A DNA stretch of 64,000 nucleotides, from contig OZ218952.1 of assembly GCA_965112735.1 (NCBI GenBank), positions 4,898,001 to 4,962,000 on the forward strand, given 5' to 3'. Position numbers and translations under genes: made by a program. Below the pieces are notes generated by a model. It had not been told where the DNA came from. It saw nothing but the letters and a program-made list of their open reading frames with translations, and did no database searches. Position 1 is the first letter of the stretch. Each line of letters starts with the position of its first letter. Source of the DNA: Phaeosaccion multiseriatum (taxonomy: Eukaryota; Ochrophyta, other classes). This document shows, one piece after another, positions 37,973-48,906 of the stretch.

Positions 37973-40755
37973 CGAGAAATGAGAGAGAAGAGAATGTAAG
38001 ATGAGGCAATGGGGCGGGAGCAGACAGCAGGGTCAGCCGCACAGAACGCACTCCCCATGCTTCTGTCCGTCCTTGGGCCTCCCCTACCCCCCAACCCTCC
38101 CTCCGTCCCTCCGTCCTGTCACTGCTTCATCCTCACTCCCTTCCGCCCTCTCTTTCTACTACTTGTCGCTCCTTGTCGCTTCTCTGATACTCTGATAATG
38201 CTCAGCTCGCCAGGCAGGGAGGAGCAGGAGGAGGAGAAGAAAAGACGGGGGCAAAGGTAAGGCGTACCACGCCCTTGTCGAGTGGGAAGCACTCGTCGAC
38301 CACGATAGGGATAGACAAGACGCCTCCATTCAAGTCCAATCGTTCAAATCAGTCATTCAACCAGCCAATCAGTCAGTCTCGCGCGTGCCTACCTCACTGC
38401 CTCACCCACACCTCACCCACAGCCTACCCACCTGAAATTTGGCGATGCGCTTGGCGACGAACTCGTAAGTCATGAAAGTGATGGCCTGTCCGGGCATGAT
38501 ACGCATGAGGCGCGGGGTGAGGCCCTTCCACAGGGCACGCACACCCTCCTCTGTCGCGATGACACGCATCCCCTGCAGCAGACCTGTGTACTTGGGGGCC
38601 TCGCCAGGGAGAACCACCTGGGAAGGAGGGAGGGAGGGAGGGAGGGAGGGAGGGAGGGAGGGAGGGAGGGAGGGAGGGAGGGAGGGAGGGAGGGAGGGAG
38701 GGAGGGAGGGAGGGAGGGAGGGAGGGAGGGAGGGAGGGAGGGAGGGAGGGAGGGAGGGAGGGAGGGAGGGAGGGAGGGAGGGAGGGAGGGAGGGAGGGAG
38801 GGAGGGAGGGAGGGAGGGAGGGAGGGGAGGGGAGGGGAGGGGAGGGGAGGGAGGGAGGGAGGGAGGAAGGGAGGAAGGAAGAGGAAGAGAGGGAAAGACA
38901 GTGAGAAAAGGAAAGAGGGGCAGAGAGAGTGGGTGGCGGACGGGCGCACCCACTGCCTCACCAGAGAAATAGATGGCATTCTAAGGTGCCCGACAAGCCC
39001 TCAGTACCTGCTTCTGCAGCCTGGTCTTGACGACATCAAGGGGGTTGTTGACGGTAGGCCCCATGCCGCCGCTGAGGCCGCCCAGCAGCATGTGCTGCCA
39101 AGGCTGGAGCTCCGTGGTTTTGGAGTAGGCCTCCCACCGCCCCTTCATCATCTGCGGGCACGAAGAGGGGCAGGGATGGAGAGGGTTGCTTGCGCTTAGG
39201 GGTTGCAGCATCCTCTCTGTGTCTACAGCACTACCAGTCACTTGCAGCAGCTGTAGCAGAAGAAGGCTGATCCCCCCCCCCCCCCTTCACACTCTGGACT
39301 CGATGTGTGTGGTGTGGCGGCGAGGAGGAGGGGGGGCTGGAGAGGACGGCCCTCAACGGGCAGCACGGGACAGCACCGGATATGGACTCGCCCTCGCATG
39401 GGTCGGGTAGCGACAACCATTCACTCACTGACTCGCTCGCTCACTCACTCGCTCACTCACTCACTCACTCACTCACTCACTCACTCACTTACACACACAC
39501 TCACTCACTCACTCACTCACTCACTCACTCACGCACTCACTCACTCACTCACCCACCCACCCACCCACCCACTCACGGACTCACTCACTCACCCACCCAC
39601 CCGCCCACCCGCCCACCCACTCACTCACTCACCCAGCCCGACGCTCCTCCCTACCGTGAAGTCTGTCACCCTCTACCCACGAGCCATGGTGGCCGTGCCC
39701 TGCCTCGTACCCTGCCTGCGTTGTGCCGTTCCTTGACATACCTGATAGGCCGTGAAGTTGACGGCTTGGTTGCAGCCCTGCCGCAGGATGGTGGGCACCA
39801 CGCCCTTGTACAGCGCCGAGGGCCCCTCCTCTCTGGCCACGAGGAAGGCCGTCTGGATGACGTTGCGGTACTTGCGATTTGCCAACTCCGCGGGGTCCAT
39901 CATGGAGTGGAATTGGGCCTGCATGCGAATCTTGCACACCTGTGAGGCAGCAGGGCAGGAGAGGAAGAGCATAGAAGCAAGAAGGGTAGGGAGGGAGAAG
40001 AAGAAGAGGGGCGGGGGAGGAGGAGGAACGTGTAAGGCCAGGAAGAGGAGGAACGTGGGGCAGAGGCGGTCACTTTCTATCTTGAGAGAGGACCGGTTGC
40101 CCTTCTAAAGGCCGCCCTCCTCGCCTCCTGAGGTGTGTGAAGAGGCCCGAGCACTGCCTTCGAAGGCTCCATGCGGTGGTGGTACGTCATGGAGAGACAC
40201 TTTCAAGCAATGGAAGAGTGGCAAACGGCAGCACGAGGCCCTGGGGGAGAGGTCGCCATGCCCACCTTACCTCGGCGGGCGTGACGACGAGAATGGCCTC
40301 CGTGACGCCTGAGCCCAGGCCGGCCAGGAACACCCGGGACTTGCTCTTGCCGTCCGAGCAGCCCAGCCACCCCTTGTACGCCTCGAAGGAGGAGAAGCGC
40401 ACGGCCATCTTCGGCACGATGCCCATCACTACAGCGCTCAGGCCCTTGTACAACGCTGAACGGCGGGGGAGGCAGGGGGAACGAGAAGCGAGGAGGGGCA
40501 GTGTTTGGATAAAACCGCTCATAGAAAGAACCATCGCTGTGCCGTCCTACCTGTGGGCCCTTCCTTCCTCACGATTCTTTGAAATGTCTGGATGGGGCCA
40601 AAGCCCGAGCCCGCTTTGGCGCGGAGCTGCATACGCGTCTTGATCGTGTCCAAGGGGTGGCACACAGTGGACTCCACCAGTCCTGCGGCCCCACCCGCAA
40701 TTAAAATAGTACTGAACGGCTTCTTGGGCTTCGCAGGGGCCTTAGCGTCCGTCAT
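37815..40755 (-). CDS. Mitochondrial carrier (SLC25), succinate/fumarate or tricarboxylate type
   Basis: Exons (minus) 40755-40551, 40455-40271, 39939-39742, 39151-39008, 38617-38432 and 37877-37815 give 326 aa. All three mitochondrial carrier repeats are present with their P-x-[DE]-x-x-[KR] motifs: HPLDTIKTRMQ, TPAEVCKIRMQ and NPLDVVKTRLQ. The TPAEVCKIRMQAQFHSMMDP sequence resembles Sfc1-like succinate/fumarate carriers and the citrate carrier group. It should exchange organic acids across the inner mitochondrial membrane; the exact substrate cannot be fixed by eye. The short last exon (TGKAAPSASLQSTARPLKE) joins in phase, but a missed small exon near 38270 is possible. Although it sits inside the repeat island, the gene shows no frame break. 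Intron 4 is dominated by a GGGA array. Confidence 0.85.
38627..38880. repeat. (GGGA)n array, about 50 units, in carrier intron
   Basis: Near-perfect GGGA units up to about 38824, then GGGGA units. On the coding strand this is a CCCT pyrimidine tract that runs right up to the acceptor of exon 38617-38432. The G-rich strand has clear G-quadruplex potential. Confidence 0.95.
39419..39640. repeat. (CACT)n/(CACC)n array in carrier intron
   Basis: Over 50 ACTC/ACCC units between exons 39742 and 39151. The THSL-repeat open frames here are repeat translations. Confidence 0.9.
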
Positions 40756-42376
40756 GGTTGGCTGAGCTTGTAAGAATAATATTAGCGGGCCCTGAAGGGG
40801 GAGCGAGAGGCTCGAAGGGTGATCACCCGTCACTCCTCTTCTAAAGCTAGGCGTATCCCTTCCTTCGGTTCAGCAGCAGTCCCACAGTACAGCCTATCGA
40901 TTGAAGGCTTCTCTTCTTCTCTCTCCCTTCTCTAATATCTCTTTCTTTTGTTCTATCCCCACCTCCGCCAGACAGTTGACCAACTTCAACCCAAACTGAA
41001 ATTAAAATTCCCACAATCTCACCCACTCACTCGCTCCCAACGACTCCTCCCATCCGCCCCTATCATCAAGAGAGGCACAGCAGCGAGGCCCATCAGTCAT
41101 CAGCAGCAGGGAGGTGGCTGAGACGTATGAGGGCAAAGGGAAAAGGGAGAGAGGGGAACTGGTAGAGGAAGAGGAGACGGAAAAAAAAAAAAAAAAAAAA
41201 AAACGCTCGCCCCCTCCTTTCTCCTCTTGAGCAAGGCCCAGAGCCCGCAGCCCCGTTTTAGTTCAGCCCCTTTTCCTCACAGCTCCACCACTCCAGCACT
41301 CCAGTCTGCCCTCTCCAAAATCAAAATAAATGAAGCACGGGCCTTCCCCAAGAAGCTCCTGCCTCGAAGCAAGCGTAATCGGCACTCCCCCTCCCCTTCA
41401 CAAGGCGCGTCGATCTCTCTCTCTACCCAGCTATCGGCCCTGTGTTAGCCTCCAAGCCAAGGGCAGTGACGACCCTTCCCGGAACAGCTCTCAGTAGCCA
41501 CCTAGTGGCCTACCGCTCACTCCAAGTTCTGTACGAGGTGCGTAGGACTGGCAAGGGAAGTTTCTTTTTTTTTGCTAGTGTCCAATACTATCCCTTGATG
41601 ATGTACTTGTCCTTACGCTTACCCCAATGTCCTGTATACCTTTGTCCTTATCCCATTTGGCCTACTACACGGCCTTGCTTGTCACTGCCCGAATTAGACC
41701 AAAATAGACTTTCTCGACACCCAATGTCGATGTCCGGCCCATACACCTACACCTGGCACTGGACGAGCGACCAGCCTGAGGTCTGCCGAGGGTTCCTCTC
41801 CCTTTGAGAATTTGAAAGCTGCATGCCGTCCCACCCCATCATCATACCATCACTCGGACGACAGACATAGCTAAGGAAGGAAGGGCAAGGTCAGCATCTT
41901 GAGACAAGGTATGATAGTGTAGGGTGTGATGGCGCTTCTCCTCGTCACTCGCTCACCCACTCACTCACGCACTCACCCCCCACTCACTCCTCTCACTCCT
42001 TCGCTCACTCACTCACCCACCCACACTCACTTAGCCAGGCCAACCACTCACGCCCTCTCCCCTCCCTAATATTTAACTACTAAGTACTATTATTTGGACC
42101 CTTGATGCGCTATCAATAGCTGATCACTGCCTGATAGCGTGTCGCGCGGGGGGGCTGCCGTCGCGTGCATGGAGGAGCGAGCGACTACTCAAAATCACGA
42201 ATCTGAGTAAGCTCGAATACGAATCTGTGAAAGTGTCGCTGAAACCTGAGTAGTCCGCGTGGAAAGTGAGTAAGCCGCTGGGTGCTTCCTGCCGGGAATG
42301 TACTGCCTCTCTCGTCTTCACGGCCCAAGCAACGTCCTTGCCTTCCCGCCCCCGCCCCCTAGCGCGGCACCGTTCC
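40756..42376. other. Intergenic repeat-island sequence without a supported gene
   Basis: Holds the carrier upstream region, a 23-base A-run at about 41180-41202 that could be the tail of a retroposed sequence, and a copy (about 41822-42035) of the dispersed repeat also at 33747-34090. The open frame at 41442-41807 has no recognisable domain. A short inverted pair GCGCTATCA/TGATAGCG lies at 42110-42140. Confidence 0.5.
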
Positions 42377-42380
42377 GTCA

Positions 42381-42603
42381 GTCGGCCCTGGAAGAGGTTG
42401 CTTATCAGATTACTGATTACGGCCGGCGCAGCCGGCCTGATTACTGATTACTGCCGGCGCCAGCCGGCCTGATTACTGATTATGGCCGGCGCCAGCCGGG
42501 TCTGATTACTGATTATGACCGGCGCCAGCCGGCCTGATTACTGATTGTGACGGGCGAAAGCCGGCCTGATTACTGATTATACGTAACCTCTTCCAGGGCC
42601 GAC
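42381..42603. mobile_element. Foldback/MITE-like element 1 with internal 32-bp array
   Basis: 223 bp bounded by perfect 19-bp terminal inverted repeats (GTCGGCCCTGGAAGAGGTT at 42381-42399 and its complement at 42585-42603). It is flanked on both sides by GTCA (42377-42380 and 42604-42607), a 4-bp target duplication. Inside are about five 32-bp units: the doublet GATTACTGATTA followed by a GC palindrome-like core (GGCCGGCGCCAGCCGGC). There is no coding capacity, so it would need a transposase supplied elsewhere. The superfamily cannot be assigned. Confidence 0.8.
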
Positions 42604-42825
42604 GTCAGCGTCATATATCTCGACAGACCCTGACGTAGACTTTATGGCCACCGGCTCTACCGAAGAGACATCAATTAGCTCTAATGAGCCGTACAGTGTC
42701 ACCTCGTGGTAGTCCATATGGCCACCGGCTCTACCTACCTTCTTTTGCGAAGAGACATCAAAAAATAAAGAACGTGAAAGAAACGGACAGAAACAACGGA
42801 TCGAAACGGCTGTATTGGCTGTGTC
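42604..42825. repeat. Module A, left half (interrupted by the copia insertion)
   Basis: 42720-42825 equals 52079-52184. Its continuation is found on the far side of the retrotransposon at 48315-48440. A shorter variant of the same start (GGCCACCGGCTCTACC, then GAAGAGACATCA) sits just upstream at 42652-42680, lacking the intervening TACCTTCTTTTGC. Confidence 0.85.
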
Positions 42826-43011
42826 TGTTGCGATATCTCCTCTACGATGACAGGGACAAGCTAGAGTAGTGTCAACTCGTGTATTAATAATACCTACTGA
42901 GAGATGCGTTCAAGGAAGTGATGGCCGTGGCCATACATGAATATCGATATCCACATCGATATTGTACGTCGATATAGTGCTCAGTCACAAATGGCGATAC
43001 TTATCACAACA
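42826..43011 (-). repeat. 3' LTR of the copia element
   Basis: 186 bp, identical to the other LTR; it contains AT-rich ATCGATATCCACATCGATAT-type palindromes. Confidence 0.95.
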
Positions 43012-43148
43012 CCCTCCTATGACTGAATCACTATCTCTCTTGATAGCTGACACTCTACCACAAACACAATGAGGAAACACCTGACTTGTCCTAAAACCCC
43101 CCCGAGACAAAGTCCTGAAAACCTCATACTAAAACTACTGAACTAAAA

Positions 43149-46100
43149 CTAGTCCCCCCCTTTCCTGTCTCCCTTCTTGAGCATCTGCCCCGCCAGACCG
43201 CTGTGTACCTGAGGTGCCAATGCCTTGGTCATGATGTCCCCAAGCTGGTCCTTTGTGCTGATGTACTGAAACCGAACGTGTCCCTTGTCCACGTGGTACT
43301 GCAGGAAATGATAACGAATGTCGATGTGACGTACGCGCTTGGTGCCCGCGTTGCCATTTGCCATCTGAATGCACCCTTGATTGTCCTCGTGCACAATCGA
43401 CTCCGTCATGTTGGCTCCTGGAAACAGAAACTCCAGAATCCCTCTGTGAAACAGCAACTCCTTCACTGCTTCCGCTGCGGCCATGTACTCACTCTCCATA
43501 GAGCACTGTGCTATGACCTTAAATAGTGTTGCCTTGTGAGCAATCACTCCCCCGCCGAATGTCACGACGTATCCCCCTGAGCTCCTGCGCCTGTCGACGT
43601 CATCTGCCCAGCTCGAGTCTGCGTATGCCTCCAGATGAAGCCCCGCCTCTCGATCAAACTCAATTCCCAAGTCTAAACTACCTCTAAAGTACCCGAAAAT
43701 GCGCTGCAATGCTGCCCAGTGTCGAGGCCCCGGCCTCTTCATAAAACGAGCACACTGCATGATGGCGAAGGATACATCAAGCCTCACCCAGTTGGCAACC
43801 CATAGGATTGACCCTACCGCTGAGCAGTATGGTTTGTCCTGCATGAATTCCTCCTCCTCTGTGGTGCTTGGCTCCATACCCACTGACAAATGTACCCCCT
43901 GCTCTGCTGGTGAGCCGTACACAGGTACCTCCGTCATGTCGAACTTCTCAAGCATCGCTCTAAGATACCCTCCTAGCGAAAGCCTGAGCTGTCCCGCCTC
44001 GAATGCGTAGTCAACTTCAACTCCCAGAAATTTCCCCACATTCGACCCCAAACGCTTCAACTTGAAACGCTCGTCAATCTCCTTGAAAGTGCAGTCAATG
44101 AGATTTCCCTCCCCTGACCCTCCTAGGTCGTCTACATATAGAATGATGAGCCCTATTAGCTCCCCCTCCTCGAACCTGGCGAACAGACACGGATCCACTG
44201 GGCACTGTACCCACCCCATTGCGAGTAGAAATGCCACCACTGTCTCGTTCCACCTCTTGGGAGACTGATGAAGACCGTACAGACTCTTCAACAGCCTCAG
44301 CACCTTCCCGAACTTTCTCATGCCCTCTGGTGCTCTAATGTACACGTACTCCCCCTCATGCAGAGGTGCATGCAGGAAAGCCGTCTCCACATCTGCAAAC
44401 TCCAATACCCACTTCTTCTGGCACGTGATAGCAAAGAACATCTTCATCGTCGAGCTCCCCACCACTGGTGCAAAGGTATCAAAGTAATCCTCCCCCTCGA
44501 TCTGCTCGTTCCCCATCACGACAAATCGACACTTGAGCCTATCCACAAGTCCCCCAGTCACCTTTGCTCTGAATAGCATGACTGTATGCAGCGCATTCAT
44601 CCCCTCTTGATAATCAACCTCCTCCCATACCTGGCGTTGCTCGATCGCGTTGAGCTCTGCCCAGTACGCCTCCGTCCATTGCTCCGCGTACTCTCCTGCT
44701 TGAGCCTGGGCCAGAGACCGCGGTATCGGTACCTCGCTCTCCTTTAGGCCTGGCATCAGAAAGAGTGGGCCTAGTATGGAGGAGACAGCATGTCAGTGCT
44801 TGCCGCTACGCGTGCGGCCCAGGCTGGGATCGTGGCCCCAGTCGTGCTCCTTGGCTCCCTTGTCGCCATCTTTGGCCACCTCGTATGTCCAGAGTTTGCC
44901 TCTCTCTGGCGGCTCAGCCTGCTGCGTTGGCTCTTCCTGCTGCTGCTCTGCCTGTTGCTGCTCTGCCTGCTGCTGCTGCTGCTCTTGCTGCTCTACTTGC
45001 TGTTTCTGCTGCTCTCTCTGTTGCTGCTTTGCCGTCTGCTCCCTCTGTTGCCGCTCGGCGTGCTGACGTCGCTCCAGGCCTTCTCCTTCGAGTTGTAACT
45101 TCTCCACGAACTCTCGGGTGAGAACCTGTTCCCAGCGTGATGTCTGTTGCTGCTGTGGGGCTGGCTGTGCCTCCTCTAATCTCGTGTTCCATGTGACGGT
45201 TCCACTCTTGGTCCCGCCCCCACCTCCCCCGCTCGCGCTACTGCTGCTGCTCCTGCTGCTGCTCCTGCTGCTGCTCCCGCTGCTGCTCCTGCTGCTGCTC
45301 CTGCTGCTGCTCCCGCTGCTGCTCCTGCTGCTGCTCCCGCTGCTCGAGGGCTGGTCCTCGTCCTCGCTGTCATCCTCCTTCTCCGCTGTCTCTGGTAGCT
45401 TCCCCTTCTCCACGTGACTCCCGAACACCGTGCCGTCGTGTCTGCGGTTCGTCACGAATGTGTAGGACGAGCTGGAGATGAACCGCTTCTGTGAAGGGAT
45501 GTAGAAAAGGAGACAGGCTGATCTGTGGTTGGGGCTCTGTCCCACGTACACTGCCGAGTGCGTCTTGTCGTTGTGCCACTGCTTGTGCTTCTTGTTGCCC
45601 ACCCGCACCTTCGCCTGCTCTCCGAAGATGTGTAGGTGCTGTAGGTCAGGCTTGCGCTTGAAATACAGCTCGTAGGGGGACTGCTGCTGCCCCCTCCTGC
45701 ACCTGGTGTTGTAGAGAAGCTGCGCCAACTTGTACGCTACGAACCTCAGCTGCTTCGAGTGCTCCTCCAGCTTCGCCTCCTCAATGAAAAGAATAGACAT
45801 TCGCGCCAGCTCCTTGTGTCGAGCCTCGTTCAGTCCGTTCTGCGCTTGACAATTGGGGTCCGTCAGCTTGACCTCAATGCCCTGGGAGTAGAGCATCTTC
45901 TTCGCTGCCTTCGTCTTGATGAGCTCCGATCCGTTGTCTGCTGACAGACACTGCACCTTGTACCCCGCTGTCCTCTCCCCTGGAATGAATACTGTGGTGT
46001 TGAGGTCGTCATACACGCTCTGGAAGTGCGCCTCCGTCTTTCCCCCCACCTTCCTGCACCAGCCCATACCCGTGTGCGGGCAGCACGCCTGCAACACGTG

Positions 46101-46751
46101 CTCTCCTTCGAGAGGAATGGTGTCGAGCGTTACCTGTGCCAGCGGTGCCTTGGGGTAGTCGATGAACTGCTTACTCTGAGCTGCCTTCGTCATCTTCACC
46201 TCTGCGCAAGTCTTGCACGGCGCCCTCTTCCCGCACAGTGTCACGCCCTCCAGCTTGGCCTGTCGCCGTAGTTCTTGATCGTTGCGGTGGCCCTTCTTGC
46301 AGTGGTAAGTCATGTAATCACTCCACTGCTCCGTGGCCTCCTCGATCTTGAATTGTAGCATGTCAAGCCCCAGCTCTGGGTCCTGCGTCGTGTGCACCGT
46401 CTCTGGTGCGTCTGCTGAGGGGCCGAAATAGACTGGCTTCCCCGCTGGCCTTGCGCTCCCCCCCAGTAGGTCTGAGAGGTTCTTCTCTGCAAAAATGCAG
46501 AAAGGTACGTCTGGCGACACCACTACCTCCAGCCCCTTCAGTCCTCTTTTGCCGTCGTTGGAGACGTAGCTGATGTTCACCTTCCCTTTGCCCATTATCT
46601 GCGCGTGCGACTTGCCGTCTGCGAGTTGCACTAAACTCTGATGAGCGCAGAAATCGTACAGTCCATCCAAGTTGGGCCACACATTGAGCGCCGATCCGCT
46701 GTCTGCGAGCCCCTGCCGTGTGCCATCCGCCCCCGACTTCAGCTTGGACAT
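43149..46751 (-). pseudogene. pol: copia pol (protease, integrase, RT, RNase H) with one in-frame stop
   Basis: The frame opens at 46751 with an aspartic protease motif DSG (LADSGSALNV) only about 17 residues in. Then come the integrase zinc region (HCKKGH ... CKTC), the catalytic Asp in LDTIPLEG and LSADNGSEL, and the Glu in NEARHKEL. A single TGA at 44795-44793 ends this part after the Ser- and Gln-rich linker. The same frame continues without further stops through reverse transcriptase (ADVETAFLHAPL, LIILYVDDLGG with the YVDD site) and RNase H (YADSSWADD, SMESEYMAAAEA, KRVRHIDIRYHFL), ending at 43149. The 5' end overlaps gag by 13 bp in another frame. Either the TGA is a recent nonsense mutation or it is read through; with identical LTRs, both are possible. 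Confidence 0.9.
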
Positions 46752-48004
46752 ATGGTAGAGAGAATGGCCGCTCCCCTAGCAAAAGTACGACTTCTAACAC
46801 TCTCCTGTAGCGTCCACGGAATGCTGAAAATGGCGCTGGTGGAGCCTTCCACATGCTCGCCATCTTTCTTCTTCCTGCTGTTTGGGCAGTCTGCACGCTG
46901 GTGCCCCGGCTTGTGGCAGTTGAAACACAGCTCCTCCTTGGACGGACACGTCGTCCGCATGTGTCCCTTTCTCCCACACCTGTAACAGCGTGTGTTGGAC
47001 CGATCTTTCTCTCCTGCCCCTGTGGTGGTCTGTCTACCCCCCCCTGCTGGTTGCTGTGTCTTCTGCCTTTGCTGGTAAATGTGGAAAAGGCCCCGCTCAA
47101 GGTCCTCTCCCGCCTCCCTCGCTTGCGCTTGGAGGTCACTGTCAAACCGCTGCACTTGCTGTTTGAACCGATTAAACTCGTCCTCTGTCTCTACCGAATG
47201 ACCGTGCACTTGGCCGAACGACTCCCATCTCTGCCCCATACGCCTGAGGAACTTGTCCTTGATGATGGAGTAGGACATAGGAAGCTGCTCCTCCGTCATC
47301 AACACGTTGAGTTGGAGAAACTTGTTGAGGTAGGCAAGTCCCGTCTCCCCCACCCCTGGCCTCAGATCGTGCATCTCGGAGGTGAGAAACTCTTGTCGCT
47401 GTGACTGCGTGCTCCCCATCACTGCCTCCTTGATTGCCTGCATCAATAGTACCAGGTCCACTTGGAACCGCGCTGTGCGAGTGCGTTCTTCTATGGCATC
47501 CCTCATGTCCGAGGGAATGGCCTCCAAAATCTTGAGGCCCGTCTGTTGGTACAGACTGAACGTCAGGGCATACTTAGAGTCCCGGGAGGCGTCGTCTGCG
47601 TTGGGGATCTTATCACTATCCACCAAGAATGCCTTTGCCCCCATCCCCCCTATGTGATCCGTGACCGCTCGCATAAATCGCAAGAGAGGCATCACTCCCT
47701 CCGATTCCAACTTCTTGTCAAACTCATTGTTCTTCGGCTTGAACGTGAGTTCTAGCAGCTGCTGTGCTGTACTCCCCCCCCCGCTGGGGGTCACTGTTCC
47801 TCCGACTGAGGAGATAGTGACTGGTGCTGCGGCCGCTGCCGTGGGCACTCCTTGCTGTGTGATGTGTTTGGCCAACGCTGCCGCTATCATCTTTTCCATC
47901 ATTTCAGCCATCTGCTGCTGTGCGTCTCCTTCTATCGCGGAACTCGCACTGACGGGCGCCGCTGCGTCCGCCTTTTCAACGCCTTCTTCTTCCGCGCCTG
48001 GCAT
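46739..48004 (-). CDS. gag: copia gag (nucleocapsid with two CCHC zinc knuckles)
   Basis: 421 aa, intact. The C-terminal part has two CCHC knuckles, CYRCGRKGHMRTTC and CFNCHKPGHQRADC, that bind genomic RNA. The central region matches UBN2/retrotransposon gag capsid-like helices (FNRFKQQVQRFDSDL). It ends 13 bp inside the start of pol, in a different frame, so pol would need frameshifting or reinitiation. The start is the first ATG after the 5' LTR, with no competing upstream frame. Confidence 0.9.
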   Translation of the reverse strand: MPGAEEEGVEKADAAAPVSASSAIEGDAQQQMAEMMEKMIAAALAKHITQQGVPTAAAAAPVTISSVGGTVTPSGGGSTAQQLLELTFKPKNNEFDKKLESEGVMPLLRFMRAVTDHIGGMGAKAFLVDSDKIPNADDASRDSKYALTFSLYQQTGLKILEAIPSDMRDAIEERTRTARFQVDLVLLMQAIKEAVMGSTQSQRQEFLTSEMHDLRPGVGETGLAYLNKFLQLNVLMTEEQLPMSYSIIKDKFLRRMGQRWESFGQVHGHSVETEDEFNRFKQQVQRFDSDLQAQAREAGEDLERGLFHIYQQRQKTQQPAGGGRQTTTGAGEKDRSNTRCYRCGRKGHMRTTCPSKEELCFNCHKPGHQRADCPNSRKKKDGEHVEGSTSAIFSIPWTLQESVRSRTFARGAAILSTICPS

Positions 48005-48123
48005 GGCTAACGAAAGGACTCCTTCTCTCTCACTTGAGTTATCCGACCAAAACTCGCCTGTGTGCCGTCGCCGACTACGTAGAACCAGCTAGCTGTGAAG
48101 TGTCGCGACAGCGACAGCTGTCG

Positions 48124-48309
48124 TGTTGCGATATCTCCTCTACGATGACAGGGACAAGCTAGAGTAGTGTCAACTCGTGTATTAATAATACCTACTGAGA
48201 GATGCGTTCAAGGAAGTGATGGCCGTGGCCATACATGAATATCGATATCCACATCGATATTGTACGTCGATATAGTGCTCAGTCACAAATGGCGATACTT
48301 ATCACAACA
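48124..48309 (-). repeat. 5' LTR of the copia element
   Basis: 186 bp; expected to hold the promoter. Flanked outside by GTGTC. Confidence 0.95.
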
Positions 48310-48906
48310 GTGTCACCAACACGGGGGACGGGGGCGGGAAGACTTCCGTCTTCCTTTTCCCAAACGTTTAAACCTTTTTCCCGCTCCGTACGTTTGTGCC
48401 CTGATGTCCGTCCTGAGTCCCCACCGAGCAATAGGTGCGGAAAGAAAAGAAGAGTTCCGGCACGCAACACCGTGGAGACTGTCGGCACGCAACACCAGAC
48501 ACAGTCTCCCTAGCTCTTCCTCCCTCTTCCACGAGGATCCCGGCTCGCAACACCAGGCGGATCCCCTTGGCCAACACAAGCGCTTTGTCCGGGCCCAGGA
48601 CAAGAGGCTCGCTTTCCACCACACCAGTATCTACTCTCCTCCTTGACAGTGTGTTCCACTCTTCCTGGGCTCTGTCTCCGCCGCCTCAGTAAGTGACAGC
48701 ACACGCCAAGGTCTCTCCTCTTCTGAAAAATCTAAATTCCCTGCTTCACTGACATACTGTACATCTCCCCAGAGGGGACCCCCCCCTTGGGGCGGTACCA
48801 AGCACCTACGCTGACGCTTCGCCCTGCTGGCTCCCATGTCTCCCACCTCGTCCTCGTCTCTGTTCCGCGAGAAACAAAGTTCCGTTGCTGCGCTGCTGAA
48901 CAGGCT
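48310..48906. repeat. Modules A (right half) and B, order A-B
   Basis: 48315-48440 completes module A; 48441-48906 is module B. Both recur at 52185-52310 and 51613-52078 with essentially no differences, but there B precedes A. Module B contains repeated GGCACGCAACACC words. Confidence 0.9.

Larger units (their letters stand above)
42826..48309 (-). mobile_element. Ty1/copia LTR retrotransposon, complete, identical LTRs
   Basis: 5484 bp in minus orientation: LTR, gag, PR-IN-RT-RNaseH (the copia order), LTR. The LTRs (42826-43011 and 48124-48309, 186 bp each) appear identical base for base and start TG and end CA, with TGTTG/CAACA tips. GTGTC flanks both sides (42821-42825 and 48310-48314) as a 5-bp target duplication. 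A purine tract (AGGAGGG on the minus strand) abuts the 3' LTR. The primer-binding site next to the 5' LTR is not a clear match to an initiator tRNA end. The uninterrupted target sequence survives at 52079-52310. Identical LTRs imply a recent insertion. Confidence 0.97.

Noticed and set aside
41442-41807. 121-codon plus-strand frame in the repeat island
   Set aside because: No domain, no second copy, and no splice or start support.
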